DNA of 64,000 bases, from NCBI GenBank assembly GCA_963763135.1, contig CAVXNJ010000012.1, positions 434,001 through 498,000 on the forward strand, read 5' to 3'. The stretch comes from JANMZO01 sp963763135 (GTDB lineage: Bacteria > Actinomycetota > Acidimicrobiia > Acidimicrobiales > JANYDT01). The notes under the pieces are model-generated. The model had not been told where the DNA came from and did not search any database. It saw only the letters and a list, made by a program, of their open reading frames with translations. Positions 54,037 through 62,932 of the stretch are shown piece by piece. Position 1 is the first letter of the stretch. Every line of letters begins with the position of its first letter. The position numbers were made by a program, and so were the translations under genes.

Positions 54037-54954
54037 TCAGCGGGTCTGGCTGATGTCATCGCGATGCCGACTCCGAAAGGCTCCCGGAGTCTCCCCCGTC
54101 TCGGCGAGAAAGAACTTCCCGAAGTTGGTCGGTTCATCGAAGCCAAGCTGGCGGCCGATGGTCGATGCCGTCGTGTCGGTATGCGCTAACAACCGTTTGG
54201 CCTCCATCACCACACGGTCGTTGATCAGTTCTTTGGCCTGGCGTCCGGTGACGGCCTGGCTGACGCGGTTCAGCGTGCGAAGGGAGTACCCAACGCGCTC
54301 CGCATAGTCCTCGGCGCGCCGAGTACTGCGAAATGAAACTTCGAGCTCCCTTTCGAACCGGTGAAACGTTTCGCGCACCGGCCCGCTGCTGACGGGGTCC
54401 GCCGACTGGTGACGGACGACTCGGACGAGGCACGCCGTAAGGAGGTGACGCAGCATCTCGATCGATGCCGTGTTCGCGGCCGACTCTGCGATCGTCTCTC
54501 GGTAGTCGATGGAAAGCTCGCCAATGGCGGCCTCGACCCGGCGAAACGGTAGATCCGGGAGTGCCCAGGCGACGGAACCGAATGGCCGAGAGAGCGCCGC
54601 ATCAATCGTTGGCGACCACGCCACGAACTCCGCGGTGGCGACGAGGACCATTGCATCGAGCGGCGCATCGCCGGTCGGCCTCGGCCATCGAACGACGCGA
54701 CCGGGGTGGACGTGGAGGACCGTTCCCCTCGTGCACGGGTAGTTCACAAAATCCACCATTGCCTCGCCCTCGCCGTTGGAGATGACGAACAGCTGGTGAA
54801 AGTCGGTGCGATGCAAGGCACCGTCAGCTCCGCCCGGCCACCGCGCTCGAAGTTCGTCGAAGCCGAGAACCTCTAAACCGAGGTTGAGGAGATCGGGTCG
54901 CTCAAAACGAAGACTTCGAAGGTCGCCCGAGCTGGCTTGTCTACTTTTCACCAT
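54037..54954 (-). CDS. AraC-family transcriptional regulator
   Basis: The N-terminal 150 residues look like a cupin-type sensor (TDFHQLFVISNGEGEAMVDF, LHVHPGRVVRW). The C-terminal 100 form the double helix-turn-helix: DYAERVGYSLRTLNRVSQAV, AKELINDRVVMEAKRLLAHT, and IGRQLGFDEPTNFGKFFLAETGETPGAFR. It is divergent from the tandem SnoaL gene and probably controls it. ATG 54954 is taken; the frame is open to 55002. Confidence 0.9.
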   Translation of the reverse strand: MVKSRQASSGDLRSLRFERPDLLNLGLEVLGFDELRARWPGGADGALHRTDFHQLFVISNGEGEAMVDFVNYPCTRGTVLHVHPGRVVRWPRPTGDAPLDAMVLVATAEFVAWSPTIDAALSRPFGSVAWALPDLPFRRVEAAIGELSIDYRETIAESAANTASIEMLRHLLTACLVRVVRHQSADPVSSGPVRETFHRFERELEVSFRSTRRAEDYAERVGYSLRTLNRVSQAVTGRQAKELINDRVVMEAKRLLAHTDTTASTIGRQLGFDEPTNFGKFFLAETGETPGAFRSRHRDDISQTR

Positions 54955-55048
54955 AAACTGGCACGATCCTACCTCGGCATTGAACGGTCCGTCTGGTCCC
55001 ATAGAAGGACCAGAAGCCCGTCAAATGGGCGAACCCAGGAGGAACCCA

Positions 55049-55822
55049 ATGTCGACAAAAACCACCGCCCTTGCCGCCACCAAGGCCATTTTCACCGATT
55101 TCGATCAAGCGGCGGCGGCCGCGCTTCTGGCCGAGGACTACATCCAGCACAACCCGGGGGTGCCAACAGGCGCGGCGGCGATCATTGGGTTCCTCCCCGG
55201 GCTTAAAGCCAGTGGTATCGCATCCACCACCCACCGGGTCCTTGCCGAAGACGATCTGGTCGTGTTGCACAACACGTATACCAACGCCCAGGCGTTCGGT
55301 GGCGACACGCTCGTTGCCTTCGACGTCTTTCGCATCGAAAACGGCCGCGTCGCGGAACACTGGGACAACCTCCAGGAGAGGACCCCGGCGAACGCCTCGG
55401 GACGCACCCTGACCGATGGCCCGACTGAGGTGACGGACCTCGAACTCACTCAAGCAAACAAGGCTCTCGTGGCCGAATTCGCCGATGTCGTACTCCTAGG
55501 TGGCAACTTCAGCCGGGCCACCGAGTTCGTTGTCGGGCGAACGTCGTACCATCAGCACAACCCGTTGATCGGCGACGGTCTGGACGCTCTGGGAGAAGTC
55601 TTCACGGCGCTCGCCGAACAAGGAAACGCCATCACGTACGACAAGATCCACCGGATTGTCGCTGAAGGAAACTTCGTGTTCCTGATGGCCGAAGGAACGT
55701 TTGGATCAACCCCGACGGCGTTCTTCGACCTCTTCCGGGTTGAGGGCGGACTGATCGTCGAGCACTGGGACGTGATCGCCCCGATCCCATCGGAGATGGC
55801 GCACACCAACGGCAAGTTCTAA
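55049..55822 (+). CDS. Tandem SnoaL-like / NTF2-fold protein (two domains in one chain)
   Basis: ATG 55049 has a perfect AGGAGG six bases upstream. The 257-residue chain contains two copies of one domain: EDYIQHNPGVPTG ... VFRIENGRVAEHWDNLQERTP (about 25-115) and TSYHQHNPLIGDG ... LFRVEGGLIVEHWDVIAPIP (about 155-250). Both keep the YxQHNP and AEHWD/VEHWD signatures of the SnoaL-like polyketide-cyclase/dehydrase family. The divergent AraC regulator suggests inducible expression by a small molecule. The substrate is unknown. Confidence 0.85.
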   Translation: MSTKTTALAATKAIFTDFDQAAAAALLAEDYIQHNPGVPTGAAAIIGFLPGLKASGIASTTHRVLAEDDLVVLHNTYTNAQAFGGDTLVAFDVFRIENGRVAEHWDNLQERTPANASGRTLTDGPTEVTDLELTQANKALVAEFADVVLLGGNFSRATEFVVGRTSYHQHNPLIGDGLDALGEVFTALAEQGNAITYDKIHRIVAEGNFVFLMAEGTFGSTPTAFFDLFRVEGGLIVEHWDVIAPIPSEMAHTNGKF

Positions 55823-56036
55823 GCAGTCAAGCGGTGCGCGGGAGACCCCGATCGCAACGGACTTCCTTGGCTTGAGCCGCGGCGACGCGGCGCTTCTCAA
55901 ACCGCCTATACGCGTAGCCGGCCTATGCATAGCCGGCCGCGATCAGCAGATAGATCGCCATGGCCTTCCATTGCTGTGTCGCTGCGAGGATCCCGTTTGC
56001 GTCCACCCCACCACGATCCGCTGCGCCGAATGAGCG

Positions 56037-57845
56037 CTACTGGATCGCTCGAGCCGATCCGAGTTCAGCGGTTCCCTTTTCGGTCTGGTCGCCCCGCTTC
56101 CATTCGACTTCTACCTTGTTGCCGGGCTTCTTCTTACGCACGAGGTCACTCAACTCTTTGTTCGTCGTGATGCTCTTTCCGTCGAACTTCGTGATGATGT
56201 CACCGGCGCGGAGGCCGATGTTGTCGGCCGGCGAACCCGTCGTCACGTCGACCACCAGGGCACCCGTATCGATGGCCAGGCCGTACTGGTTCTGGATGGT
56301 CGAGTCCATGGTCTGCGTCGACACACCGAGGAAGGTTCGTTGCTGCGTGACTGTGTCACCCTTCTCGATTCGCTGAACAATCGGCTTGATCCGGTCGATC
56401 GCAATCGCGAACCCGATGTTGTTCGAGTTCTGGATGATGGCCGTGTTCATGCCGATCACTTCACCTCGCGTGTTGACGAGTGGGCCACCCGAGTTGCCCG
56501 GGTTGATCGCGGCATCGGTCTGGAGCAGACCTTCGAGACGGTTGCCGTCACCTTCGATCGTGCGGTCGATCGCCGAGATGATTCCGGTCGTTACGGTTGA
56601 TCCACCGGGGAGGCCGAGTGCGTTGCCAACGGCGACCACCGACTCACCTACCACGGTGTTCGCGGAGATTCCTAGTTTGGCCGGCTTGAGATCCTTCACC
56701 CCGTCGATCTTCACGACCGCCACATCGTTCTCGGGGTCGCGACCGACCACATTGGCCGACATGACCTTTCGGCCCTTCTCGCCGGGAAACGCGACCTTGA
56801 TCGACGCGGCGTTCGCGATCACGTGAGCGTTGGTCAGGATGTAACCGTCGGCGGTAAGGACGATGCCGGTTCCCGCGCCCTCCTGGGGTTCAACGTTGAA
56901 GACGCCGAAGTTCGAGTCGAAACCCTTCGTGTTGATGGTGACCACCGATGGCTGGACCTTGGCCAGGATTCCCGGAACGCCGTCGGAGGTGCTCACCGGG
57001 CTGCTCGCTGTCTCAGGCAGGATGGGCGTCGTGCCCGACGCGGCAACTTCCTCGATCTTCTTGTTGTCGTTGTTTCGGGTCGTCACGAGCGCGGTACCAA
57101 GCACCGCGCTCGACACGATTGCTCCGATCAGGCCACCGGCCAATGCCGGCTTCAACCAGGACTTCCCCTTCGAGGTCGGGGCGGCTGCGCCCAGCACGGG
57201 ACTACCGCTACCCGAAGGTGGTACCGACGAGCCGAGTGTCGACGCGTATCCCAACCCGGGGGCACCCGATCCGGGCGACGATGAAGCCGATGTCGTTGCA
57301 TACGACGCCTTCGTCTCGCCCGCTGGCGCGTCGAGCGGCATATCAGCGGAGGCGTCGAGGCTTGACGCAGCACGTGGTGCCCACGACGAAGGGCTTACGT
57401 AGGGTTCGACCACGGGGCCGGTCGATGCGGCGTATTCCGAGCGTGGCTGGTAGCTGTCGGTCTGGATGAGCGGCGCCGTTGGCGGCAGTTCGGCGTTGTC
57501 GACCGACGGGCCGTTCGATGTCGCGGCAACTGGCGGGGCCCAGGGCGATCGAGCAGTGACGACGACCGGGGGCGGCGGGCTAAGTGGCGCCGGGTCGATC
57601 ACGGTGGTCGGATCGATCACGGTGGTCGGATCGATAATGGTGGTCGGATCGATCACGGTGGTGGGATCGATCACGGTGGTGGGATCGATCACGGTGGTGG
57701 GGTCTTGCCCCGACTGGGAGGTGTCTGTAGACGAATTGGCGGGCGACGCGGCGGTTTCCGCTCCATAAGCCGGATCAACGGAACCGCTGGTGGGCAGCGG
57801 CCACGCGTCGGACCCGGAAGGCGTAGAACTCACAGAATCATCCAT
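56037..57845 (-). CDS. HtrA/DegP-type trypsin-like serine protease with PDZ domain
   Basis: The long cytoplasmic N-terminus (about 245 residues) is Pro/Ser/Ala-rich and includes six tandem DPTTVI units (about 48-83). One membrane helix (ALAGGLIGAIVSSAVLGTAL) follows. The protease domain (about 300-490) has the triad in LTNAHVIA (His), DPENDVAVVKI (Asp) and INPGNSGGPL (Ser). The PDZ domain (about 510-590) has VTTGSPADNIGLRAGDIIT. It should degrade or check misfolded proteins outside the membrane. The 183-bp gap to the next gene shows no motif. Confidence 0.94.
   Translation of the reverse strand: MDDSVSSTPSGSDAWPLPTSGSVDPAYGAETAASPANSSTDTSQSGQDPTTVIDPTTVIDPTTVIDPTTIIDPTTVIDPTTVIDPAPLSPPPPVVVTARSPWAPPVAATSNGPSVDNAELPPTAPLIQTDSYQPRSEYAASTGPVVEPYVSPSSWAPRAASSLDASADMPLDAPAGETKASYATTSASSSPGSGAPGLGYASTLGSSVPPSGSGSPVLGAAAPTSKGKSWLKPALAGGLIGAIVSSAVLGTALVTTRNNDNKKIEEVAASGTTPILPETASSPVSTSDGVPGILAKVQPSVVTINTKGFDSNFGVFNVEPQEGAGTGIVLTADGYILTNAHVIANAASIKVAFPGEKGRKVMSANVVGRDPENDVAVVKIDGVKDLKPAKLGISANTVVGESVVAVGNALGLPGGSTVTTGIISAIDRTIEGDGNRLEGLLQTDAAINPGNSGGPLVNTRGEVIGMNTAIIQNSNNIGFAIAIDRIKPIVQRIEKGDTVTQQRTFLGVSTQTMDSTIQNQYGLAIDTGALVVDVTTGSPADNIGLRAGDIITKFDGKSITTNKELSDLVRKKKPGNKVEVEWKRGDQTEKGTAELGSARAIQ
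57592..57702. repeat. 18-bp coding minisatellite (DPTTVI repeats) in the HtrA N-terminus
   Basis: Six units of the form GGATCGATCACGGTGGTC, with one changed to ATAATGG (Ile for Val). They encode DPTTVI repeats in the cytoplasmic linker. All steps are in-frame, so copy number can vary without breaking the gene. Confidence 0.85.
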
Positions 57846-58027
57846 GGTTCTATGTTGTCGCGAATTCGCGTGAGAGCGGCGTGAGAACTGCGAAGTGCAG
57901 TCATTTTTGATTTCGACGACCTACCAACCACCCGGGCGCTGCCACGCACAGCCACGGCACCAATCCACCACCCCGGCACGGTGGCACCAGAAACCGTGCC
58001 CGCCTGAAGCCGTCTGGAACGGCACTG

Positions 58028-59164
58028 CTACGTGACGTTTGCCCAGAAGCCGAGGACATCGGGGCCGAAATCGGTCTGCTCCACGTCGAGATCGGCACTC
58101 GTGCAGGTTGCGGCGACGGCGAGATGCCGAGCGGGAAGGACGGCGAACGTCGTCGAAAAGCCACCCCAGCTGCCATCGTGGCTGAGCACGCGGCCGAGAC
58201 CGTCGACCTGCTCCTCGTACATGCCGAACCCGTACCGCGCACCCTCTTCATCAGTGGCCACCGCTCCGGTCCAGCGGGTCGCGTTGATCGCCGAGCCGCC
58301 AACCGTTGGAGCCCAGTACTGCGACGCCCACTTCCCCAACTCCGTCGGGGTCGTCTGCACTCCTCCGTCGCCGATCTGCAGCCACGCACTGTCGGCCCGG
58401 ACCCACTTCTTTGCTTCGCGCGGATACGAACGCGCCTTGCCCGGAGGGTTCGCCGAAGCATCCATGACCGCTTTCATTTTCAGCGGGGTGAAGATCTCCC
58501 GTTTTACAAATGCGCCGATTCCGATCCCGGTGACACTCCGAACTATTTGGCCCAGGAGGAAGTAGTTCGAGTTGGAGTACTCGAACTTTCGACCCGGCCG
58601 GAAGTCGAGTTCCTCAACTTCGGCGAGGGATGCGAGTGCATCGGCGTCGGTGGTGCGATCGTTGTCGTCGAAGCCCTCGTCGGTCAGAAGGTCGACGTAA
58701 TCCGGGATTCCACTTGTGTGATGAATGAGTTGATCGATCGATACCTCGTCGGCCCAGCCCGGCAAACCATCGAGATGGTCAGACACGGTGTCGTCGAGCC
58801 GCAGTTGGTTGCGATTCATGAGCAGCGCGATCGCCGTGGCCGTGAACTGCTTCGATGTCGAGCCGATGTCGACGATCGTGGCGGTCGTCATACGTGCGCC
58901 GGTTGACAGATTGGCCGAGCCAAAAGCCTCGGCGAAAACCACCGCACCATTTCGAGCGACTGCGATCGTGCATCCGGGACTGTTCGACCCGATGCCGTTG
59001 AACAGGGCGCGGGTCCGTGACGCAGCTCTCGCCGCGGGTTTCGTAGCCGTCGCCGTCGCCGTAGCAGTAGCGGTGGCAGTAGCCGTGGCGAAACTCGCCG
59101 GGGTCGGGCTGAGTGCCGCCAACGCACCAATCACCAACAGACCAACCGACAGCGCTCGCTTCAC
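58028..59164 (-). CDS. Secreted class C beta-lactamase-type serine hydrolase
   Basis: GTG 59164 overlaps the UDG stop as GTGA. A signal peptide (about 1-26) is followed by an alternating Ala-Thr run (27-39) encoded by 6-bp repeats. The catalytic domain has DIGSTSKQFTATA (Ser100 and Lys103 of SxxK), FEYSNSNYFLLG (YSN) and LSHDGSWGGFSTTFAVL (HxG in place of KTG). Members are peptidases, esterases or D-aminopeptidases; few are true beta-lactamases. Export suggests a wall-related role. Confidence 0.87.
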   Translation of the reverse strand: MKRALSVGLLVIGALAALSPTPASFATATATATATATATATKPAARAASRTRALFNGIGSNSPGCTIAVARNGAVVFAEAFGSANLSTGARMTTATIVDIGSTSKQFTATAIALLMNRNQLRLDDTVSDHLDGLPGWADEVSIDQLIHHTSGIPDYVDLLTDEGFDDNDRTTDADALASLAEVEELDFRPGRKFEYSNSNYFLLGQIVRSVTGIGIGAFVKREIFTPLKMKAVMDASANPPGKARSYPREAKKWVRADSAWLQIGDGGVQTTPTELGKWASQYWAPTVGGSAINATRWTGAVATDEEGARYGFGMYEEQVDGLGRVLSHDGSWGGFSTTFAVLPARHLAVAATCTSADLDVEQTDFGPDVLGFWANVT

Positions 59165-59857
59165 TCGGCTGGATCCATGGACAACTCGTTGGCTCGGCTG
59201 AACACCGCGTCGAGCATCGGCTCCGTGAGCCGCTTCGTGAACGTGTTCTGCTGGCTCGGATGAAACGAACAGAGCAGGGTGAGCCCGCTCGGCGTTTCGG
59301 CTTCGACGCCGTGGCCGAAAACCGGGCGTCGCTTCACCTCAAACTCGCGCGCCGCAACATCATATGCGAACTTACCAAGCACCACGATGACCCGGAGTTC
59401 GGTGAGCAACGCCATCTCCCGCCGGAGGAAGGGAAGGCAACGGTCGCGCTCGTCGATTTCCGGTTTGTTGTCAGGTGGCGCGGCAACGGACCGCGGCGGC
59501 GACGTATGCACCTGCAAGTACGAGACCGTCGCCCGCATGAACACTGGTCGGTTGGTTGGCCAACCCCGCTTTGTGCATGGACCGAAACAACCAGTCGCCC
59601 GAACGATCGCCGGTGAACACACGACCCGTGCGATTTGCGCCGTGTGCCGCGGGAGCGAGGCCGAGCACCAGAATCCGGGCTTTCGGATCACCGAATCCGG
59701 GAACGGCTTTCCCCCAGTACGTTTCCTCACGATATGAAGCGCGCTTATCGATGGCGACGGTTTCCCTCCACTCCACCAGCCGTGGGCAGGCCCGACATCC
59801 GGTGATGTCATCGGCCAGGCGTTGCAGGGTGTCGGGGCGTTTACGCGTTGCGGCCAT
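59161..59857 (-). pseudogene. Type-5 (UdgB) uracil-DNA glycosylase, one frameshift
   Basis: The first frame (ATG 59857, or 59884 for nine more residues) reads ADDITGCRACPRLVEWRE, then LVLGLAPAAHGANRTGRVFT, the motif A of UdgB, and GAYVAAAVRC. It then meets a stop. Removing one base near 59485 continues APPDNKPEIDERDRCLPFLR ... VVLGKFAY ... CSFHPSQQNTFTKRL (motif B HPS) to TGA at 59161. UdgB removes uracil and some deaminated purines. The downstream frame's stop overlaps the serine hydrolase start, supporting one original gene. The break may be a sequence error. Confidence 0.8.
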
Positions 59858-59943
59858 CGAGACGAAGCGTAGGTGACGCGTCATGGCCCGACGACTCGCG
59901 ACAGCCGCATTTGCTCAGCTTCGGGGTGTCGTAACCTAGTTCG

Positions 59944-60588
59944 ATGGCAAAGAAGCCCGCAGGGCCAAAACCGACGATGATCGTGCTCGTTCGACACGGT
60001 CAGACGCCCACCACCGGGGTCAAGTTACCCGGTCGGGCCAAAGGACTTCACCTGTCCGACGTCGGGCAGCAGCAGGCGGCAGCGGTGGGCGAACGACTCG
60101 ACGCGATCACCACGATTAACGCGATTTACTCGTCGCCCCTCGAACGGGCCCGCGAGACGGCCATGCCGTTGGCGAAGCGCCGCAACATGCCGATCCGTAT
60201 CGATCGTGGGCTGTTGGAGTGCGAATTCGGCGACTGGACTGGCTCCGACCTCAAGGACCTCTACAAGTTGCCGGAGTGGAGCACGGTTCAGCGGTATCCG
60301 TCGGGCTTCCGCTTCCCCAACGGCGAGTCGTTTTCGGAGATGCAGACCCGCATCGTCGGTGCCCTCGGCGCTCTGCGGGCCAAGCACCCAGGGGAAACGG
60401 TCGTGTGCTTCAGCCATGCCGACCCGATCAAGGCCGCCGTCGCCGATGCGCTCGGCACCCATCTCGACCTGTTTCAGCGGATCACGATTTCGACGTGTTC
60501 GGTGACCGCAATTTCATACAGTTCTCACGGCCCTAACGTATTAACTGTCAATGACACTGGAGCACTGGGAAAGCTGGCACCGTCATGA
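59944..60588 (+). CDS. Histidine phosphatase (MSMEG_4193-type phosphomutase)
   Basis: The 214-residue product starts with VLVRHGQTPTTGVKLPGRAK, holding catalytic RHG. YSSPLERARETAMPLA, LLECEFGDWTG and VVCFSHADPIKAAVADALG (second His) follow. In many actinobacteria this gene precedes DUF3090 and SCO1664-type genes, as here. The substrate of this branch is not established. Confidence 0.92.
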   Translation: MAKKPAGPKPTMIVLVRHGQTPTTGVKLPGRAKGLHLSDVGQQQAAAVGERLDAITTINAIYSSPLERARETAMPLAKRRNMPIRIDRGLLECEFGDWTGSDLKDLYKLPEWSTVQRYPSGFRFPNGESFSEMQTRIVGALGALRAKHPGETVVCFSHADPIKAAVADALGTHLDLFQRITISTCSVTAISYSSHGPNVLTVNDTGALGKLAPS

Positions 60589-60625
60589 TCGGAACAGGTA
60601 CAACCGAAAGAATCGCGAGCACACG

Positions 60626-61105
60626 ATGAGCACGTCCTTCGAACTTGATTCTGTCGACCGTTTCGTGGTCGGTACCGTCGGCGAGCCGGGCAACCGCACG
60701 TTCTTCTTTCAGGTTGTCGCTCCCGGCGTTCTTCTCTCGTTCAAGTGCGAGAAGGTGCAGGTCGCCGCGCTGACCGACGCGCTGAAGGTCATGATGACCG
60801 ACCTTCCGCCGGCCACCCCGTCGCCGACGATTTGGGCGAAGCTCGACACCCCGGTGCTGGCCGAGTGGGTCGTGGGCTCCATCGGTATCGGTTACGAGGG
60901 TTCAGCCGACCGGGTTGTGCTGTTGCTCGAGGAGCTTCGGGAGGATCCCGAGGAAGGCAGCCAGGCCCGCTTCTTTCTCACCCGTGATCAGATCGCCACG
61001 TTCATCGAGAAGACCCCCGAGGTTGTGAGCGGCGGTCGTCCGACCTGCATGCTCTGTTCGATTCCGATCGACTCCGACGGCTTCAACTGCCCGTGTTACA
61101 ACTGA
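60626..61105 (+). CDS. DUF3090 family protein
   Basis: ATG 60626 gives MSTSFELDSVDRFVVGTVGE, the typical start. The 159-residue product includes GNRTFFFQVVAPGVLLSFKC, LLEELREDPE and a C-terminal Cys cluster, RPTCMLCSIPIDSDGFNCPCYN, with the zinc-ribbon-like pattern of the family. Function is unknown. It lies 37 bp after the phosphomutase and 48 bp before the SCO1664-like gene. Confidence 0.9.
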   Translation: MSTSFELDSVDRFVVGTVGEPGNRTFFFQVVAPGVLLSFKCEKVQVAALTDALKVMMTDLPPATPSPTIWAKLDTPVLAEWVVGSIGIGYEGSADRVVLLLEELREDPEEGSQARFFLTRDQIATFIEKTPEVVSGGRPTCMLCSIPIDSDGFNCPCYN

Positions 61106-61153
61106 CCTTGTTGCGATTGACCTTGTTGCGATCGGTCCAGGGCGCGTGGTCAC

Positions 61154-61891
61154 GTGACTGACCCCGGCGAGCTCGTCGAGGCCGACGATGCGCTGCCCCC
61201 GGATCCCCTGCTTTTCGGGGAAATGGAGGTCGAAGGACGGATGCCGTGGAGCTCCAACGCGACGTTTCTCGTGACGCTTCGCCTCGGCGACGATTCGATT
61301 CGTGGCATCTACAAGCCACACAAGGGCGAGCGGCCGCTGTGGGATTTCCCGAGCGGGCTCTACCAGCGGGAAGTGGCCGCCTATGAGCTCGCGGCGTTTC
61401 TCGGTTGGAACGTCATTCCCCGGACCGTGTTGCGCGACGGCGACTTCGGGGTTGGTTCTATTCAGACGTTCATCGACGCCGACTTCTCCCAGCAGTACTT
61501 CACCATCCTGGAGTCGATCCCCGACACGCACGACCAGCTCCGCATGCTCGCCACCCTCGATGTCATCGCCAACAACGCCGACCGCAAGGGCGGCCACGTG
61601 CTGATCGACGGCACCAACACGATCTGGGGCATCGACAACGGGCTCTGCTTCCACGAGGAACCCAAGCTGCGCACCGTCATGTGGGACTTCGCCGGCGACA
61701 TCATCCCGCGCGACCTGCGCGACGACATCGAACGCCTCGTGTCGACCGAACCGGGCTCGCTCGGCCCACTCGACGAACTCCTCGACGGCTCCGAGATCGA
61801 CATGATGCTCAAGCGGGCGAAGAAGCTTCTGAAGAAGCCGACCTTCCCCAACCCCACCTCCAACTACGCCTACCCCTGGCCGCTTGTCTAG
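61154..61891 (+). CDS. SCO1664 family protein (PI3/PI4-kinase-like fold)
   Basis: The 245-residue product has MPWSSNATFLVTLRLGDDSI, IYKPHKGERPLWDFPSGLYQ, LATLDVIANNADRKGGHVL and IWGIDNGLCFHEEPKLRTV: a kinase-like arrangement with the NNADRKGGH and GIDNG lines corresponding to catalytic and metal-binding loops. It belongs with the phosphomutase and DUF3090 genes as a conserved actinobacterial trio. The substrate is unknown. Confidence 0.9.
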   Translation: MTDPGELVEADDALPPDPLLFGEMEVEGRMPWSSNATFLVTLRLGDDSIRGIYKPHKGERPLWDFPSGLYQREVAAYELAAFLGWNVIPRTVLRDGDFGVGSIQTFIDADFSQQYFTILESIPDTHDQLRMLATLDVIANNADRKGGHVLIDGTNTIWGIDNGLCFHEEPKLRTVMWDFAGDIIPRDLRDDIERLVSTEPGSLGPLDELLDGSEIDMMLKRAKKLLKKPTFPNPTSNYAYPWPLV

Positions 61892-61908
61892 ATGGTGGCG
61901 GGCCCGGT

Positions 61909-62210
61909 CTCCGCTCCGCTTCGCCACCCGCCACTTATGGCCGCTCACTCGGACTCAAGGCTGCGCTCACTCCCTCGCTAGCGCTCGCTCCTTCTCTCCG
62001 CATTCGCCGGCGGCCCTACTTCCACAGTTACTTTGAACTTCGGCAAGGCCCCGCCTCCGCTCCGCTTCGCCACCCAACCACGTGCGGCCCTCATTCGGTC
62101 TCGGTAGCCTCACTCGCTCCAGTCGCTGCGCTCCCTACGCTCTTTCAGCCCTCGCCGAGGCCGCCGGTCTGAACGTTGGAAGGCCCCGGCTCCGCTCCGC
62201 TTCGCCACCC
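61909..62210 (+). repeat. Three ~140-bp-spaced repeats (CTCCGCTCCGCTTCGCCACC)
   Basis: Identical 21-base cores begin at 61909, 62055 and 62190, preceded by GGCCCGG/GGCCCCGC/GGCCCCGG and partly similar downstream. Between them the sequence is Arg/Ser-like shadow coding only. They occupy much of the 604-bp gap between the SCO1664-like gene and the lipoprotein. Confidence 0.75.
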
Positions 62211-62215
62211 AACCC

Positions 62216-62348
62216 GAGTTTGCGGGAAAACGATCGCCCACACACCGACACAAATGCCGCACACACAGATGCGCGCCTGACGACGCTGCCAACCCGCTGA
62301 CGAGTTTGCGGAAAAACTGTCGCTCATCGACACATGTTCCGCACAATC
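62216..62348 (+). repeat. Two ~46-bp direct repeats (GAGTTTGCGG...CCGCACA)
   Basis: Copies start at 62216 and 62302 (GAGTTTGCGG, AAAAC, TCGC.CA, CGACACA, CCGCACA in the same order) with about 80 percent identity by eye. The stretch 62349-62495 shows nothing further. Confidence 0.65.
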
Positions 62349-62495
62349 CCTTGCGTGCCAGTGTGACTGGCCGGTAGAACCCGACTGCGGCGTGAGGGAA
62401 CCCAACCTCGGTCGACGGTCGCTTAGCCCGGCAGTTTCGGGCCGGGTTGGGTACCCAGCCGAGCGGGTTGGGCGGCGATCAACCCGACGTTGGGT

Positions 62496-62925
62496 CTAAG
62501 GCTGGCCGTTTTTGACGATCGGGCAGTCGGAGGAGACGTTGATGAACGTGATCCCCGCTCCGTAGTTTCGGTGCAGGAGAATCTCGAACTCGACCTGTTG
62601 ATCGCAGGTCATCTTCTCGAAGAACGCTACGTAGGGACGCTGCGAAAACATCACGTCGACTCGGGCTTGAGTGCGTCAAGAACCAACCAATTGGATCGGC
62701 GTCGCCGAAATGCGTCACCTTCGGAAGACCCTTCACACAGAACCCAACCTTCAGGCGTTTTCCGTTGACCAGCGAGTTGTTCTCTGCCCCACACAGGGCC
62801 ACTTCGGGGCCGGGGCCGGGCGGGGTTTTCGGCGCCTTCGAACCACACGACGACAGAGTCACGGCCGCAACTGCGGCGCAAAGCGGTAGGAGAAGCCCGT
62901 GACCTCGTCGTCGAAGAAACGTCAC
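62496..62925 (-). pseudogene. Small lipoprotein, one frameshift
   Basis: GTG 62925 starts 7 bp after the ilvD stop. A lipobox (VAAVTLSSC, about residue 27) and a Cys-containing domain (CGAENNSLVNGKRLKVGFCV ... KVTHFGDADPIGWF) follow. After about 62660 the coding pattern continues one frame later as MFSQRPYVAFFEKMTCDQQV ... FINVSSDCPIVKNGQP to TAG 62496-62498. One base must be removed. The family is not recognised; four Cys may form two disulphides outside the cell. Confidence 0.55.
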
Positions 62926-62932
62926 CCGTGAC

